Below are positions 25,010 through 33,215 of a stretch of 64,000 bases of DNA, in pieces. The notes under the pieces are model-generated. The model saw nothing but the letters and a program-made list of their open reading frames with translations. It was not told the DNA's origin and made no database searches. The DNA is from Flavobacterium caseinilyticum (lineage in GTDB: Bacteria > Bacteroidota > Bacteroidia > Flavobacteriales > Flavobacteriaceae): the NCBI RefSeq assembly GCF_004349085.1, contig NZ_SMFM01000002.1, positions 682,001 to 746,000 on the forward strand. Reading direction: 5' to 3'. The position numbers and the translations under genes are program-made. How positions within the stretch are numbered: position 1 is the first letter of the stretch; each line of letters opens with the position of its first letter.

Positions 25010-25567
25010 ATGTTAACCGAAAAAGAAAAAATGATTGCCGGAGAATATTATTTGGCCAACGATTCTATTTTAGTAAAAGACAGGCGAAAATCTAAAAATT
25101 TACTCCATAGATTAAACGTTACTGAATATAGAGTAACGAAAAAAGCGCGGGAAATACTGAAAGAACTGATTCCTAATGCAGGAGCAAATCTTTATATTGA
25201 GCCTCCATTTTTTTGCGATTACGGCTATAATATCAGCTGTGGCGAAAACGTATACTTCAATGTAAACTGTGTTGTTTTGGACTGCGCCAAAGTCACTATT
25301 GGTTCCAATGTATTTTTTGCACCTGGCGTTCAATTGTATACCGCCACACATCCGCTGGATGCTGAACTTAGAAAAACACTGCAAAATGCTTTGCCAATAA
25401 GTATTGGCAATGATTGCTGGATTGGCGGAAATTCAGTGATATGTCCGGGAATCACCATTGGAAATGGTTGTGTTATCGGCGCAGGTTCAGTGGTTACAAA
25501 AGACATTCCTGACAATTCTTTGGCCGTAGGAAATCCGGCAAAAGTGATTCGGAAATTGAATGAATAA
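25010..25567 (+). CDS. Sugar O-acetyltransferase (maltose/galactoside acetyltransferase family)
   Basis: A 185-residue hexapeptide acyltransferase of the Maa/LacA/NodL group. An N-terminal helical Mac domain (EKEKMIAGEYYLAND, about residues 3-55) precedes a left-handed beta-helix with the family motif FFCDYGYNISCGENVYFN. The catalytic histidine is in YTATHPLDAELR (about residue 115). The ending CVIGAGSVVTKDIPDNSLAVGNPAKVIRKL is characteristic. It transfers acetyl from acetyl-CoA to a sugar hydroxyl; the sugar is unknown and such enzymes are often promiscuous. It is coupled to the YciI-like gene. Confidence 0.93.
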   Translation: MLTEKEKMIAGEYYLANDSILVKDRRKSKNLLHRLNVTEYRVTKKAREILKELIPNAGANLYIEPPFFCDYGYNISCGENVYFNVNCVVLDCAKVTIGSNVFFAPGVQLYTATHPLDAELRKTLQNALPISIGNDCWIGGNSVICPGITIGNGCVIGAGSVVTKDIPDNSLAVGNPAKVIRKLNE

Positions 25568-25599
25568 TGGAATTACAATTTCTCAAAACTAAATTTTCC

Positions 25600-25607
25600 T
25601 ATATTTG
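25600..25607 (+). promoter_or_regulatory. -7 element for the small secreted protein gene
   Basis: TATATTTG, an exact TAnnTTTG, 24 nt before the ATG at 25632. Confidence 0.55.
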
Positions 25608-25631
25608 TTATAACAACTTAAACAAATCATA

Positions 25632-26027
25632 ATGAAACATCTTAAAACATTTCTAGTCTTGGCACTTATCGTGGTCGCAAACACTGTTTCTGCACAATCC
25701 ACTTTTGATAAATGGCCTACCATAAAAGAATTTCACGAAGTAATGTCGCAAACATTTCATCCTGCTGAAGAAGGAAATTTGGCTCCAATAAAAGCACGTT
25801 CGGAAGAAATGATGAACAAAGCAGCGATGTTATTAAAATCAGATATTCCAACAGAATTTAGAACTGATGCTATTTTAGCTTCAGCTGAACGGTTGCAAAT
25901 TAAAAGTAAAGCGCTTCACAAATTAATAATGTCTAATGGATCTGATGCCGCAATTGTGAAATCAATTACAGACTTACACGACACTTTCCATGAAATTGTG
26001 GGACTTTGTTCCGATGCAAAAAAATAA
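25632..26027 (+). CDS. Small secreted all-helical protein of unknown function
   Basis: A 131-residue protein with a signal peptide (cut after about residue 21, VSAQ). The mature part is predicted to be a four-helix bundle (FHEVMSQTFHPAEEGNL, RSEEMMNKAAMLL, DAILASAERLQIKSKALHKLI, ITDLHDTFHEIVGLC). The size, helical plan and spaced histidines resemble cytochrome c'-like bundles, but there is no CxxCH heme site, so heme c attachment is ruled out. Metal binding by the histidines is only a possibility. It is preceded by its own promoter and followed by a terminator. Confidence 0.75.
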   Translation: MKHLKTFLVLALIVVANTVSAQSTFDKWPTIKEFHEVMSQTFHPAEEGNLAPIKARSEEMMNKAAMLLKSDIPTEFRTDAILASAERLQIKSKALHKLIMSNGSDAAIVKSITDLHDTFHEIVGLCSDAKK

Positions 26028-26033
26028 AAACCT

Positions 26034-26059
26034 AAAGCCTAATCAACCGATTAGGCTTT
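26034..26059 (+). terminator. Terminator after the small secreted protein gene
   Basis: 11-bp perfect stem AAAGCCTAATC / GATTAGGCTTT with a 4-nt loop, followed by a T-rich segment. It ends 16 nt before the next start codon. Confidence 0.8.
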
Positions 26060-26075
26060 CTTCATTAAAATACAA

Positions 26076-26465
26076 ATGCTGCAACTCAATAAAATTCATC
26101 ATATCGCTATTATTTGTTCCGATTATCAAAAATCAAAAACTTTCTACACAGATGTTTTAGGACTAACAATAATTCAGGAAATTTACCGTCAAGAAAGACA
26201 ATCGTACAAACTTGATTTGGCACTTAACGGAGAATATGCGATTGAATTGTTTTCATTTCCAAACCCTCCAAAACGTCCCTCCACGCCTGAAGCAGCTGGA
26301 ATGCGCCATTTAGCTTTTGAAGTCAATGACATTCAAAAAACAAGAGATTATTTAGTGAATGAAAATATAACTGCAGAAGCAATTCGTATAGATGAATTTA
26401 CTCAAAAAAGCTTCTTCTTTATCGCAGATCCAGATAACTTACCGGTAGAGTTTTATGAAAAATAA
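26076..26465 (+). CDS. VOC-family (glyoxalase I-like) protein
   Basis: A 129-residue vicinal-oxygen-chelate protein with two beta-alpha-beta-beta-beta modules. Metal-ligand positions can be read as H8/H9 in NKIHHIAII, E66-region YAIELFSF, H88-region GMRHLAFEV and E127 in LPVEFYEK. It is closest in pattern to the YaeR/SMU1112c (GloA2) subgroup, identified by the phrase FSFPNPPKRPSTPEAAGMRHLAF. The subgroup's substrate is not established, and lactoylglutathione lyase activity should not be assumed. Monocistronic by spacing. Confidence 0.92.
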   Translation: MLQLNKIHHIAIICSDYQKSKTFYTDVLGLTIIQEIYRQERQSYKLDLALNGEYAIELFSFPNPPKRPSTPEAAGMRHLAFEVNDIQKTRDYLVNENITAEAIRIDEFTQKSFFFIADPDNLPVEFYEK

Positions 26466-26525
26466 AATCTCTTCCAAAACGATAAAATGAATATAATTAT
26501 CACTCTCTATTTTTCATAAGGAATA

Positions 26526-27146
26526 ATGAATACTAAATACAAAATAGAAAAGAGTTACCGCAAAACCAAGTACATTCTGTACAAAGAAACTTTAGTTGAT
26601 TTCAAAGAACATTTTTGGGCTTTTCTAGGTTCTTTTATTGGCATTGGATTAATCGCTTTTTTACAATCACAAACACTGCCAGAATCTGATGTGGTTTATT
26701 TAATAGGTTCCTTTGGAGCATCGAGCGTATTGATTTACGGTGTCATCCAAAGTCCATTGGCACAGCCGAGAAATCTTATTGGAGGACACGTGATTTCTGC
26801 AATCATTGGGGTTACCGTATATAAATTCGTTCCGGATATAGTTTGGTTAACCGCTCCACTTGCTGTTTCCCTCTCCATTGTTTTTATGCAAATGACTAAA
26901 ACATTACACCCACCAGGCGGCGCAACGGCACTGATAGCGGTAACTGGCTCAAACGAAATTAAAAATCTAGGCTACTGGTATGTATTTTCTCCTGTTTTAA
27001 CCGGTGTGCTTATTTTACTGTCCGTAGCTTTAGTTTTTAACAACATGACGTCAAAAAGACAATATCCCACTCATAAAAAATACCATCAGTTCCGAAAAAG
27101 AGTCGCAAGTGTTTTTAAAATTAAACCAAACGATCAAAAACTTTAA
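26526..27146 (+). CDS. HPP-family membrane protein
   Basis: A 206-residue inner-membrane protein with four to five transmembrane helices and the family-defining HPP motif in KTLHPPGGATALIA (about residues 120-133). Other conserved elements are FGASSVLIYGVIQSPLAQPRNLIGGH and the last helix. HPP proteins in cyanobacteria and plastids transport nitrite; in Bacteroidota the substrate is unproved. A basic cytoplasmic N terminus (KIEKSYRKTKY) and C terminus are visible. No nitrite reductase lies nearby to support a nitrogen role. Confidence 0.88.
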   Translation: MNTKYKIEKSYRKTKYILYKETLVDFKEHFWAFLGSFIGIGLIAFLQSQTLPESDVVYLIGSFGASSVLIYGVIQSPLAQPRNLIGGHVISAIIGVTVYKFVPDIVWLTAPLAVSLSIVFMQMTKTLHPPGGATALIAVTGSNEIKNLGYWYVFSPVLTGVLILLSVALVFNNMTSKRQYPTHKKYHQFRKRVASVFKIKPNDQKL

Positions 27147-27296
27147 CTTCGGAGGTAAATATTTAATTCTAAAACAAGATTTACTTTTTTCTTTTTCTTC
27201 GAAAATATTTCGATATTGATAGATTCCTTAATTACTTATACGCAAAAATATTATCAACAAATCGAAAATCTGAAATCTAAATCTAAAATTATATTT

Positions 27297-27304
27297 TACC
27301 TTTG
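27297..27304 (+). promoter_or_regulatory. -7 element for the pRiA4b-like gene
   Basis: TACCTTTG, an exact TAnnTTTG, 17 nt before the ATG at 27322. Confidence 0.6.
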
Positions 27305-27321
27305 ACCTTTCAATAAAAACA

Positions 27322-27867
27322 ATGATTATGGTTTATAAATTTAGAGTGATTCTAGACGCGGAAGAAGATGTTTTTAGAGACATTGCAATACTTGAAGACG
27401 ATACCTTAGAAGATTTGCACAATGCAATTTTCAATTCCTTTGGTTTTGACGGAATGGAAGTGGCTTCGTTCTATACTTGTGATGAAACTTGGAACCAAGA
27501 AGAGGAAATTTCACTTTTTGATACCGGTGATGTTCCAGGCGAACAAAAAATCATGAGCGATTACCAATTATCCGATATTTTAGACAAGCAAAATACCAAA
27601 ATTTTATATGTCTATGATTTCATAAATATGTGGACATTCCTCGTAGAGCTTGCTGCTGTAGAAGATCAAGTTGTTGGAAATTTATATCCTGAAACTATTT
27701 TTTCTCATGGAGAAATGCCCGACGAAGCAATGGAAAAAAACTTTGAATCTGACAATGCCGATGACTACAACGCTGAGTTTGAAGATGGCTTAGACGAAGA
27801 TGATCTGGATATGTTTGAAGGTGATGACAGTTTTGAAGACTATGGATTTGAGGAGAACTGGAATTAA
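27322..27867 (+). CDS. Plasmid pRiA4b ORF-3-like protein with acidic tail
   Basis: A 181-residue protein whose first 135 or so residues follow the pRiA4b ORF-3/IS1096-passenger (TnpR-like) fold: VYKFRVILDAEEDVFRDIAI, LEDLHNAIFNSFGFDGMEVASF, and KILYVYDFINMWTFLVEL. Despite the family name there is no sign of a mobile element here. The last 45 or so residues are extremely acidic (Asp/Glu-rich, e.g. DGLDEDDLDMFEGDD), suggesting a nucleic-acid-mimicking or intrinsically disordered tail. The start could be at 27322 or at the ATG two codons later. Function is unknown. Confidence 0.85.
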   Translation: MIMVYKFRVILDAEEDVFRDIAILEDDTLEDLHNAIFNSFGFDGMEVASFYTCDETWNQEEEISLFDTGDVPGEQKIMSDYQLSDILDKQNTKILYVYDFINMWTFLVELAAVEDQVVGNLYPETIFSHGEMPDEAMEKNFESDNADDYNAEFEDGLDEDDLDMFEGDDSFEDYGFEENWN

Positions 27868-27868
27868 T

Positions 27869-27902
27869 CCTCTCCCCGACCCTCTCCAAAGGAGAGGGAG
27901 CC
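27869..27902. repeat. GC-rich palindromic repeat, copy 1
   Basis: A 34-nt GC-rich element containing the hairpin CCCTCTCC-AAA-GGAGAGGG, immediately after the stop codon at 27867. A diverged copy in inverted orientation is at 28029-28062. It may double as a terminator. Confidence 0.65.
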
Positions 27903-28028
27903 AAACCACATAAAAATAAAATGAATGTCGTTGTCGATATCTAATGGATACTTTTTACACCGATTTCCTTATTAAGTATGATTTCAGACAACTATAATAC
28001 AATTTAACAAAATACAAAATCACGTCTC

Positions 28029-28062
28029 GTCTCCCCCTTCTTCGGAGGGGGTTGGGGGGAGG
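28029..28062. repeat. GC-rich palindromic repeat, copy 2 (inverted)
   Basis: Reverse complement of copy 1 at 27 of 34 positions, six of the seven differences being transitions. It contains a CCCCCTTC / GGAGGGGG hairpin and lies 16 nt before the ATG at 28079. Confidence 0.65.
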
Positions 28063-28078
28063 AAACCTTATAAAAAAA

Positions 28079-29137
28079 ATGATCAACTTATATAACACAC
28101 ACATCGAAAACTTATCCATTCACAGAGTGGGAAATAAAAGTAGAAATGAAGCCATTTTTTTATCGGAGCAACCCTTTAATCTGAATGATGAGATTGTGCC
28201 TTTGATGAAAGAATTCTTCTTTAAACCCTTTCGAGAAAAAGAAGAAAATTATTTTCAGTTTGCCCATGAAATTGATTTGGATTACAATGACATGTTCAAA
28301 TATGCAACTGAGGTTTTTGATAATCCAACCGCTATTCATGACGTTTCTAAAAAAATCACGACACACTTATTTGAACAGTCTAATCATCCGCACATCAAGA
28401 ATGGTGAAGTTTACGTTACTTACTTAACGAACGTGAGCATTGACAATAATGTGGTTGATGCGATTGGAATTTTCAAAAGTGAAATACAAGCTGACTTTTT
28501 ACAATTTGAAGAAAAAGCAACACATTTAGAAATGATTTTGCAGCAAGGTGTCAGTTTAAATAAGTTGGACAAAGGTTGTATTATCTTTAATTACAAGAAA
28601 GAAGAAGGATACAAAATCCTGACTGTGGACAGTAACCGTTATGATGCCAGATATTGGTTGGAGCATTTCTTATCTGTGGATGCTTTTGAAGATGAGAATT
28701 TTATCACTAAAAAATACTTGAAATTCTGCCAGAACTTTGCTAAAGATGTTGTTTTTCCTGCTGAGGACAAAAAAGAAGAAGTGATGTTCATGAACCGTTC
28801 GGTAAATTATTTTGCAAAAAACGATCAGTTCGAAGAAACTAATTTCCTAAATGAAGTTTTAGACAATCCAGACTTAATTCCTGAGTTTAAAAATTATAAA
28901 ATAGATAAAGGGGAAAAATATAGTATTGAGGATGTAACTTCTTTTCCTATCGCAAATGCAGCGGTTTCTGATGCCAGAAAATCAATCAAAAACGTTATTA
29001 ATTTAGATACGCACATCCAAATTAAAATGGACTTCATTAATCCTGAAAGTGCTGAAAAATATGTAGAAAAAGGTTGGGACGAGGAAAAACAAATGTATTA
29101 CTACCTAGTTTATTTTAATAAAGAAGAGAAGAGTTAG
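28079..29137 (+). CDS. Nucleoid-associated protein (YejK/NdpA family)
   Basis: A 352-residue protein of the NdpA/YejK family, which copurifies with the nucleoid in E. coli; its molecular role is poorly defined. Landmarks are the N-terminal MINLYNTHIENLSIHRVGNK, the central NVVDAIGIFKSEIQADFLQ, the GCIIFNYKKEEGYKILTVDS strand pair and the DARYWLEHFLSVD helix. The ATG at 28079 is chosen over an upstream TTG at 28052, which is embedded in the GC-rich repeat and would add nine glycine-rich residues. No neighbours suggest a dedicated pathway. Confidence 0.88.
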   Translation: MINLYNTHIENLSIHRVGNKSRNEAIFLSEQPFNLNDEIVPLMKEFFFKPFREKEENYFQFAHEIDLDYNDMFKYATEVFDNPTAIHDVSKKITTHLFEQSNHPHIKNGEVYVTYLTNVSIDNNVVDAIGIFKSEIQADFLQFEEKATHLEMILQQGVSLNKLDKGCIIFNYKKEEGYKILTVDSNRYDARYWLEHFLSVDAFEDENFITKKYLKFCQNFAKDVVFPAEDKKEEVMFMNRSVNYFAKNDQFEETNFLNEVLDNPDLIPEFKNYKIDKGEKYSIEDVTSFPIANAAVSDARKSIKNVINLDTHIQIKMDFINPESAEKYVEKGWDEEKQMYYYLVYFNKEEKS

Positions 29138-29480
29138 GATTAGTGTGCAGTCGCAGTTTGCAATGATCAGTGTTCAGTCGCAATTTAAAGGGCGATAATT
29201 ATAAATATATCAATCTCCAATTACGAAAGTAGTTGGAGATTTTTTTTTTAAAGTACGTTGTAGTGCAATCCTATTTATTCATCCTGATAGCTATAAGTTG
29301 CTATTTATGAGATACTTACACTTTAAAGATATTTAATTATTTCAGAGCGAGCAAAATGAAGTATTACGTGATTCAAATTATAATAACTATATAACTAAGA
29401 AAGTTTACCTTTGGATCATTTAGCACGAAAATCTTGAGGCTTTGTTAAAATAATCAGGATTTATTATATATTATTCCACT
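29138..29480 (+). other. 343-nt spacer with terminator, CAGTCGCA words and a -7 element
   Basis: Contents from left to right: related words GTGCAGTCGCAGTTTG and GTTCAGTCGCAATTT (about 29151-29186), a terminator (29212-29249), AT-rich DNA without a gene-like frame, and a -7 element TACCTTTG (29406-29413) that would give the next gene a leader of about 60 nt. Confidence 0.6.
29212..29249 (+). terminator. Terminator downstream of the YejK-like gene
   Basis: Arms AATCTCCAA and TTGGAGATT around a short loop, followed by a run of nine or more T. Confidence 0.8.
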
Positions 29481-32400
29481 ATGAAATTATTTTTCACTAA
29501 TTGTTATAATCTGCCTAGTAAAGCAGCATTTATATTGTTTTTTATGGCGCTTATTTTTCAATCATGCGCGACACATCATGCACAATTTGGAAAAAACATT
29601 ATAAATCCCATAGCACAAAACACAGCCGATAGTTCAAAAATTTCGCATACTTTTTTTTTGATAGGAGACGCGGGTGAGACGAGCGAAAAAAAAAATAAAC
29701 AAACAATTACCCTGTTAGAGAACAGACTAAAAACAGCTCCTAAAAATGCCACGCTTTTGTTTCTGGGTGATAACATTTATCCAAAAGGATTACCTACTGC
29801 AGAAAAGGCAAATGAACGCCTTCTTGCCGAAAATAAATTGACAAATCAACTTCAATTATCCAAAAATTTCAAAGGTAAAACTATATTTATTCCCGGAAAT
29901 CACGACTGGTATAGCGGAATTAAGGGTTTAGAACGTCAAGCTAAATTTGTTACCGATTATCTAAATGATAAAAATTCATTTCTGCCCAGAAAAAGTTGCG
30001 GGATAGATGAATTGGAAATCAATAAAAATGTGACCCTTGTAACTATTGACAGCCAGTGGTTTATGGAAGATTGGGACAAAAGTCCGACCATTAATGATGA
30101 CTGTACAATCAAAACCAGAAATAATTTTTTTGATGAGTTAGAATCCCTTTTACACAAAAACCAAGAGAAAACAGTAATTCTGGCGCTGCATCATCCATTG
30201 ATGAGCAATGGATGGCATGGAGGACAGTTTTCGGTAGCGCATCAAGTTTTTCCATTGGAACGGAAAATTCCACTGCCTTTATTGGGCTCCGTTATAAATC
30301 TGATCCGAAAAACATCCGGAATTAATCCACAAGACCTTCAGAATAAACAATACACTTTTTTTATAAAACGAATAAAAACACTACTGCAGAGCCAGGATAA
30401 TGTTATTGTAGTTTCAGGTCACGAACATAATTTGCAGTATCTTGAAAAAGACGATATCAAACAAATTATCAGCGGAGCCGGATCAAAATCAGGTGCCGCC
30501 AAAGCCGTTTTCCCGAATGACTTCTCCTATGGCGGAAATGGGTATGCCGCCTTATCTATTTACGAAAATGGAGCTGCCAGAGTATCCTTTTATGCAAAAG
30601 AAAACACGACCGAAAAATTAATATTTGAACAAACTGTGTTAGAGCCAAAAGATGACTTCAGCACTAAAGGTTTTGCAGCCTCGTTCCCGGCAACAACCAC
30701 CGCAAGCATTTATTCTGCGAAACAAACCGAAAAAAGCAGATTTTACAGATCCCTTTTCGGAAAACATTATCGCAGCTATTATGGTATTCCAATTGAAGCA
30801 AAAACAGCTACATTAGATACACTTTTTGGAGGTTTACAACCAAAACGTGCCGGAGGTGGCTTTCAGTCTAAAACCTTGCAACTGTTTGACAGAAACGCAA
30901 AAGAATATGTAATGCATGCAATGAAAAAAAGTACGGCGCGTTTTTTACAGTCCGTTGCTTTTAAAAATCAATACATTCATAACGAATTTGAGGATACATA
31001 TGCCGAAGATCTTTTATCTGATTTTTATACCACCGCCCATCCCTACACTCCTTTTGCCGTTGATAATTTAGCAGAAAAGATTGGCGTAGCTCATACCAAT
31101 CCTGCTTTGTATTATATTCCAAAACATAAAGCTTTAAAAAATTTCAACTCTGATTTTGGTGATGAATTGTATTTGGTAGAAGAAAATCCAAGTCCGAGTC
31201 AGAAAGGTGTGAAAAGTTTTGGGACGCCAGCTGCCATTATTACTACTGAAGAATTATTTAAAAATCTTAGGAAAGATGAAAAATACAGTGTTGATGAAAG
31301 TGCTTATATCAAAGCACGGCTATTTGACATGCTCATTGGCGATTGGAACAGACATGAGGATCAGTGGTTTTGGGGAGAATATATAGTAGGTGATAAAATA
31401 GTTTATAAACCCAATCCAAGAGATAGAGATCAGGCTTTTACCAAATATGACGGCGCTTTATTGTTTGTTTTAATGAAAAAATCAGAGATGCGACATATGC
31501 AACCTTTTAAAGAAAAGATGTCAAATGTTAAATTGATGAACAGGGAACCTTACCCTTTAGATCTTGCCTTTTTAAAAACTGCAGACGAACAGGAATGGAT
31601 TAAACAAGCAAAATACATTCAGGAAAATCTGTCCGATGCGGACATTGACGGTGCTTTTACTGATCTGCCAAAAGAGGTTCAGGATGAATCAATAAAAGAC
31701 ATCAAACGCAAACTGAAACTCAGACGAAATGGATTGCACCGTTCTGCTTCAGAATATTATTCCGTATTGCAACACACCGTTTTGATTGTTGGAACTGATA
31801 AAAAAGACAAATTTGTAATCAATAAAAAAGCTAAAAATAAAGTTGAAATTCAAGCGTATCGAGTAAAAGATGGTGTTGAAGAATTGCAGTATACTAAAAC
31901 TTTCAGCACTGCAAAAACTAAAAAAATATGGATTTATGGTTTAGACGATGATGATATTTTTGACGTAAAAGGAACATCAAATTCAGGAATAAAAATTCGA
32001 TTAATTGGTGGACAAAACGAAGATTCATACGTAATTGAAAACGGAAAAAATATAAAAATTCATGATTTCAAATCAAAGACCAATACCTATACTTTAGATT
32101 CTAAAACCAAAGTTTTATTATCCGATGACTATGAAACAAGTCTTTATGATTATGAAAAACCCAAATACAATTCATTTTCAACACTTCCAAATATTGGTTT
32201 TAATCCTGATGATGGTGTTAAACTTGGTGCGGTAATTGGATATATTGTTAATGATTTCAAACAAAATCCATACACGCAAAAACATGTTTTAAAAGCCAAT
32301 TATTTTTTTGCCACAAATGGTTATGAATTGGGTTACGATGCTCGTTTTCCAAAGCTATTTGGGAAATGGGATTTGGATTTGGAAAGTAAATTCACCAGTC

Positions 32401-33215
32401 CGAATTTTACCATTAATTATTTTGGTTATGGCAGTGAAACCGTTAACGATGACGGAAATCTAGGAATGGATTTCAATCGGGTGCGCATCCGCATGTTGAA
32501 CGTGTTGCCATCGATTAAAAAAGTGGGAAAAAATGGCAGTACAATTCAGTTGCAAACCAGTTTTGAAAGAATCACTGTCGAAGAAACAATGAATCGATTG
32601 GTGGACATCTCAGAAGATATATTACCCGCCGTTTTTCAAAACCAGAAATTTGCGGGAGCAACCTTAAAATACAGTTATGAAAATTATGATATTCCGTCCT
32701 TTCCTTCTATGGGAATGGGATTTTCTGTTAGCGGAAGCTGGAAAGTGAATTTGGAAGATACGAAAAGAAATTTTCCTGCATTAGAAGGAAAACTTAATTT
32801 TAATCATAAGATTGATGCTGAAGGCAAATTTGTGCTGGCTACTATCTTGAAAGGAAAAATGCTGTTGAACAACAATTTCGACTTTTATCACGGAGCGACA
32901 TTGGGTGGTGATTACGATTTAAGGGGTTTCAGAAACGAACGCTTTTTAGGAAATCGGTCTTTTTATCAAAGTAGTGACTTACGCTGGAATTTGGGCAAAA
33001 TTAAGAAAACTATACTACCAATGTCTTACGGAATACTAGGCGGTTTTGACTACGGAAGAGTTTGGCAGGAAGGGCAAAGTTCCGACAAATGGCACAAAGC
33101 AGTTGGTGGCGGATTGTGGATTAGCGGACTCAATGTGATTACAGCCAGAGTTACCTATTTTAAAAGTGATGAAGAAAGAGCCCGAATTGCTTTAGGATTA
33201 GGATTTGGATTTTAG
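29481..33215 (+). CDS. Lipoprotein: metallophosphatase + CotH/HipA-like kinase segment + Omp85-like barrel
   Basis: A 1244-residue outer-membrane lipoprotein (lipobox ending at C29, LIFQSC). Residues about 55-375 are a calcineurin-like metallophosphoesterase with GDAG (D63), GDN (96-98), GNHDW (139-143), ALHHPLMSNGWHGG and SGHEHN. The middle (about 500-700) is usually left unannotated; it contains MLIGDWNRHEDQW (617-629) and NPRDRDQAF (645-653), which resemble the catalytic loop and metal motif of CotH/HipA/Fam20-type kinases. The C-terminal third is a beta-barrel of the BamA/surface-antigen type, with GGDYDLRGFRNERFLGNR and a terminal IALGLGFGF strand. The phosphatase call is firm, the barrel likely, the kinase-like segment an inference. 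Its 3' end overlaps the convergent gene by 18 nt. Confidence 0.85.
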   Translation: MKLFFTNCYNLPSKAAFILFFMALIFQSCATHHAQFGKNIINPIAQNTADSSKISHTFFLIGDAGETSEKKNKQTITLLENRLKTAPKNATLLFLGDNIYPKGLPTAEKANERLLAENKLTNQLQLSKNFKGKTIFIPGNHDWYSGIKGLERQAKFVTDYLNDKNSFLPRKSCGIDELEINKNVTLVTIDSQWFMEDWDKSPTINDDCTIKTRNNFFDELESLLHKNQEKTVILALHHPLMSNGWHGGQFSVAHQVFPLERKIPLPLLGSVINLIRKTSGINPQDLQNKQYTFFIKRIKTLLQSQDNVIVVSGHEHNLQYLEKDDIKQIISGAGSKSGAAKAVFPNDFSYGGNGYAALSIYENGAARVSFYAKENTTEKLIFEQTVLEPKDDFSTKGFAASFPATTTASIYSAKQTEKSRFYRSLFGKHYRSYYGIPIEAKTATLDTLFGGLQPKRAGGGFQSKTLQLFDRNAKEYVMHAMKKSTARFLQSVAFKNQYIHNEFEDTYAEDLLSDFYTTAHPYTPFAVDNLAEKIGVAHTNPALYYIPKHKALKNFNSDFGDELYLVEENPSPSQKGVKSFGTPAAIITTEELFKNLRKDEKYSVDESAYIKARLFDMLIGDWNRHEDQWFWGEYIVGDKIVYKPNPRDRDQAFTKYDGALLFVLMKKSEMRHMQPFKEKMSNVKLMNREPYPLDLAFLKTADEQEWIKQAKYIQENLSDADIDGAFTDLPKEVQDESIKDIKRKLKLRRNGLHRSASEYYSVLQHTVLIVGTDKKDKFVINKKAKNKVEIQAYRVKDGVEELQYTKTFSTAKTKKIWIYGLDDDDIFDVKGTSNSGIKIRLIGGQNEDSYVIENGKNIKIHDFKSKTNTYTLDSKTKVLLSDDYETSLYDYEKPKYNSFSTLPNIGFNPDDGVKLGAVIGYIVNDFKQNPYTQKHVLKANYFFATNGYELGYDARFPKLFGKWDLDLESKFTSPNFTINYFGYGSETVNDDGNLGMDFNRVRIRMLNVLPSIKKVGKNGSTIQLQTSFERITVEETMNRLVDISEDILPAVFQNQKFAGATLKYSYENYDIPSFPSMGMGFSVSGSWKVNLEDTKRNFPALEGKLNFNHKIDAEGKFVLATILKGKMLLNNNFDFYHGATLGGDYDLRGFRNERFLGNRSFYQSSDLRWNLGKIKKTILPMSYGILGGFDYGRVWQEGQSSDKWHKAVGGGLWISGLNVITARVTYFKSDEERARIALGLGFGF

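Noticed and set aside
25632..26027. Cytochrome c' assignment for the small secreted helical protein
   Set aside because: There is no CxxCH heme-attachment motif; only one cysteine is present.
27322..27867. Mobile element suggested by the pRiA4b/IS1096 passenger family name
   Set aside because: No transposase, terminal repeats or target duplications were seen. The gene has its own promoter and the family is often chromosomal.
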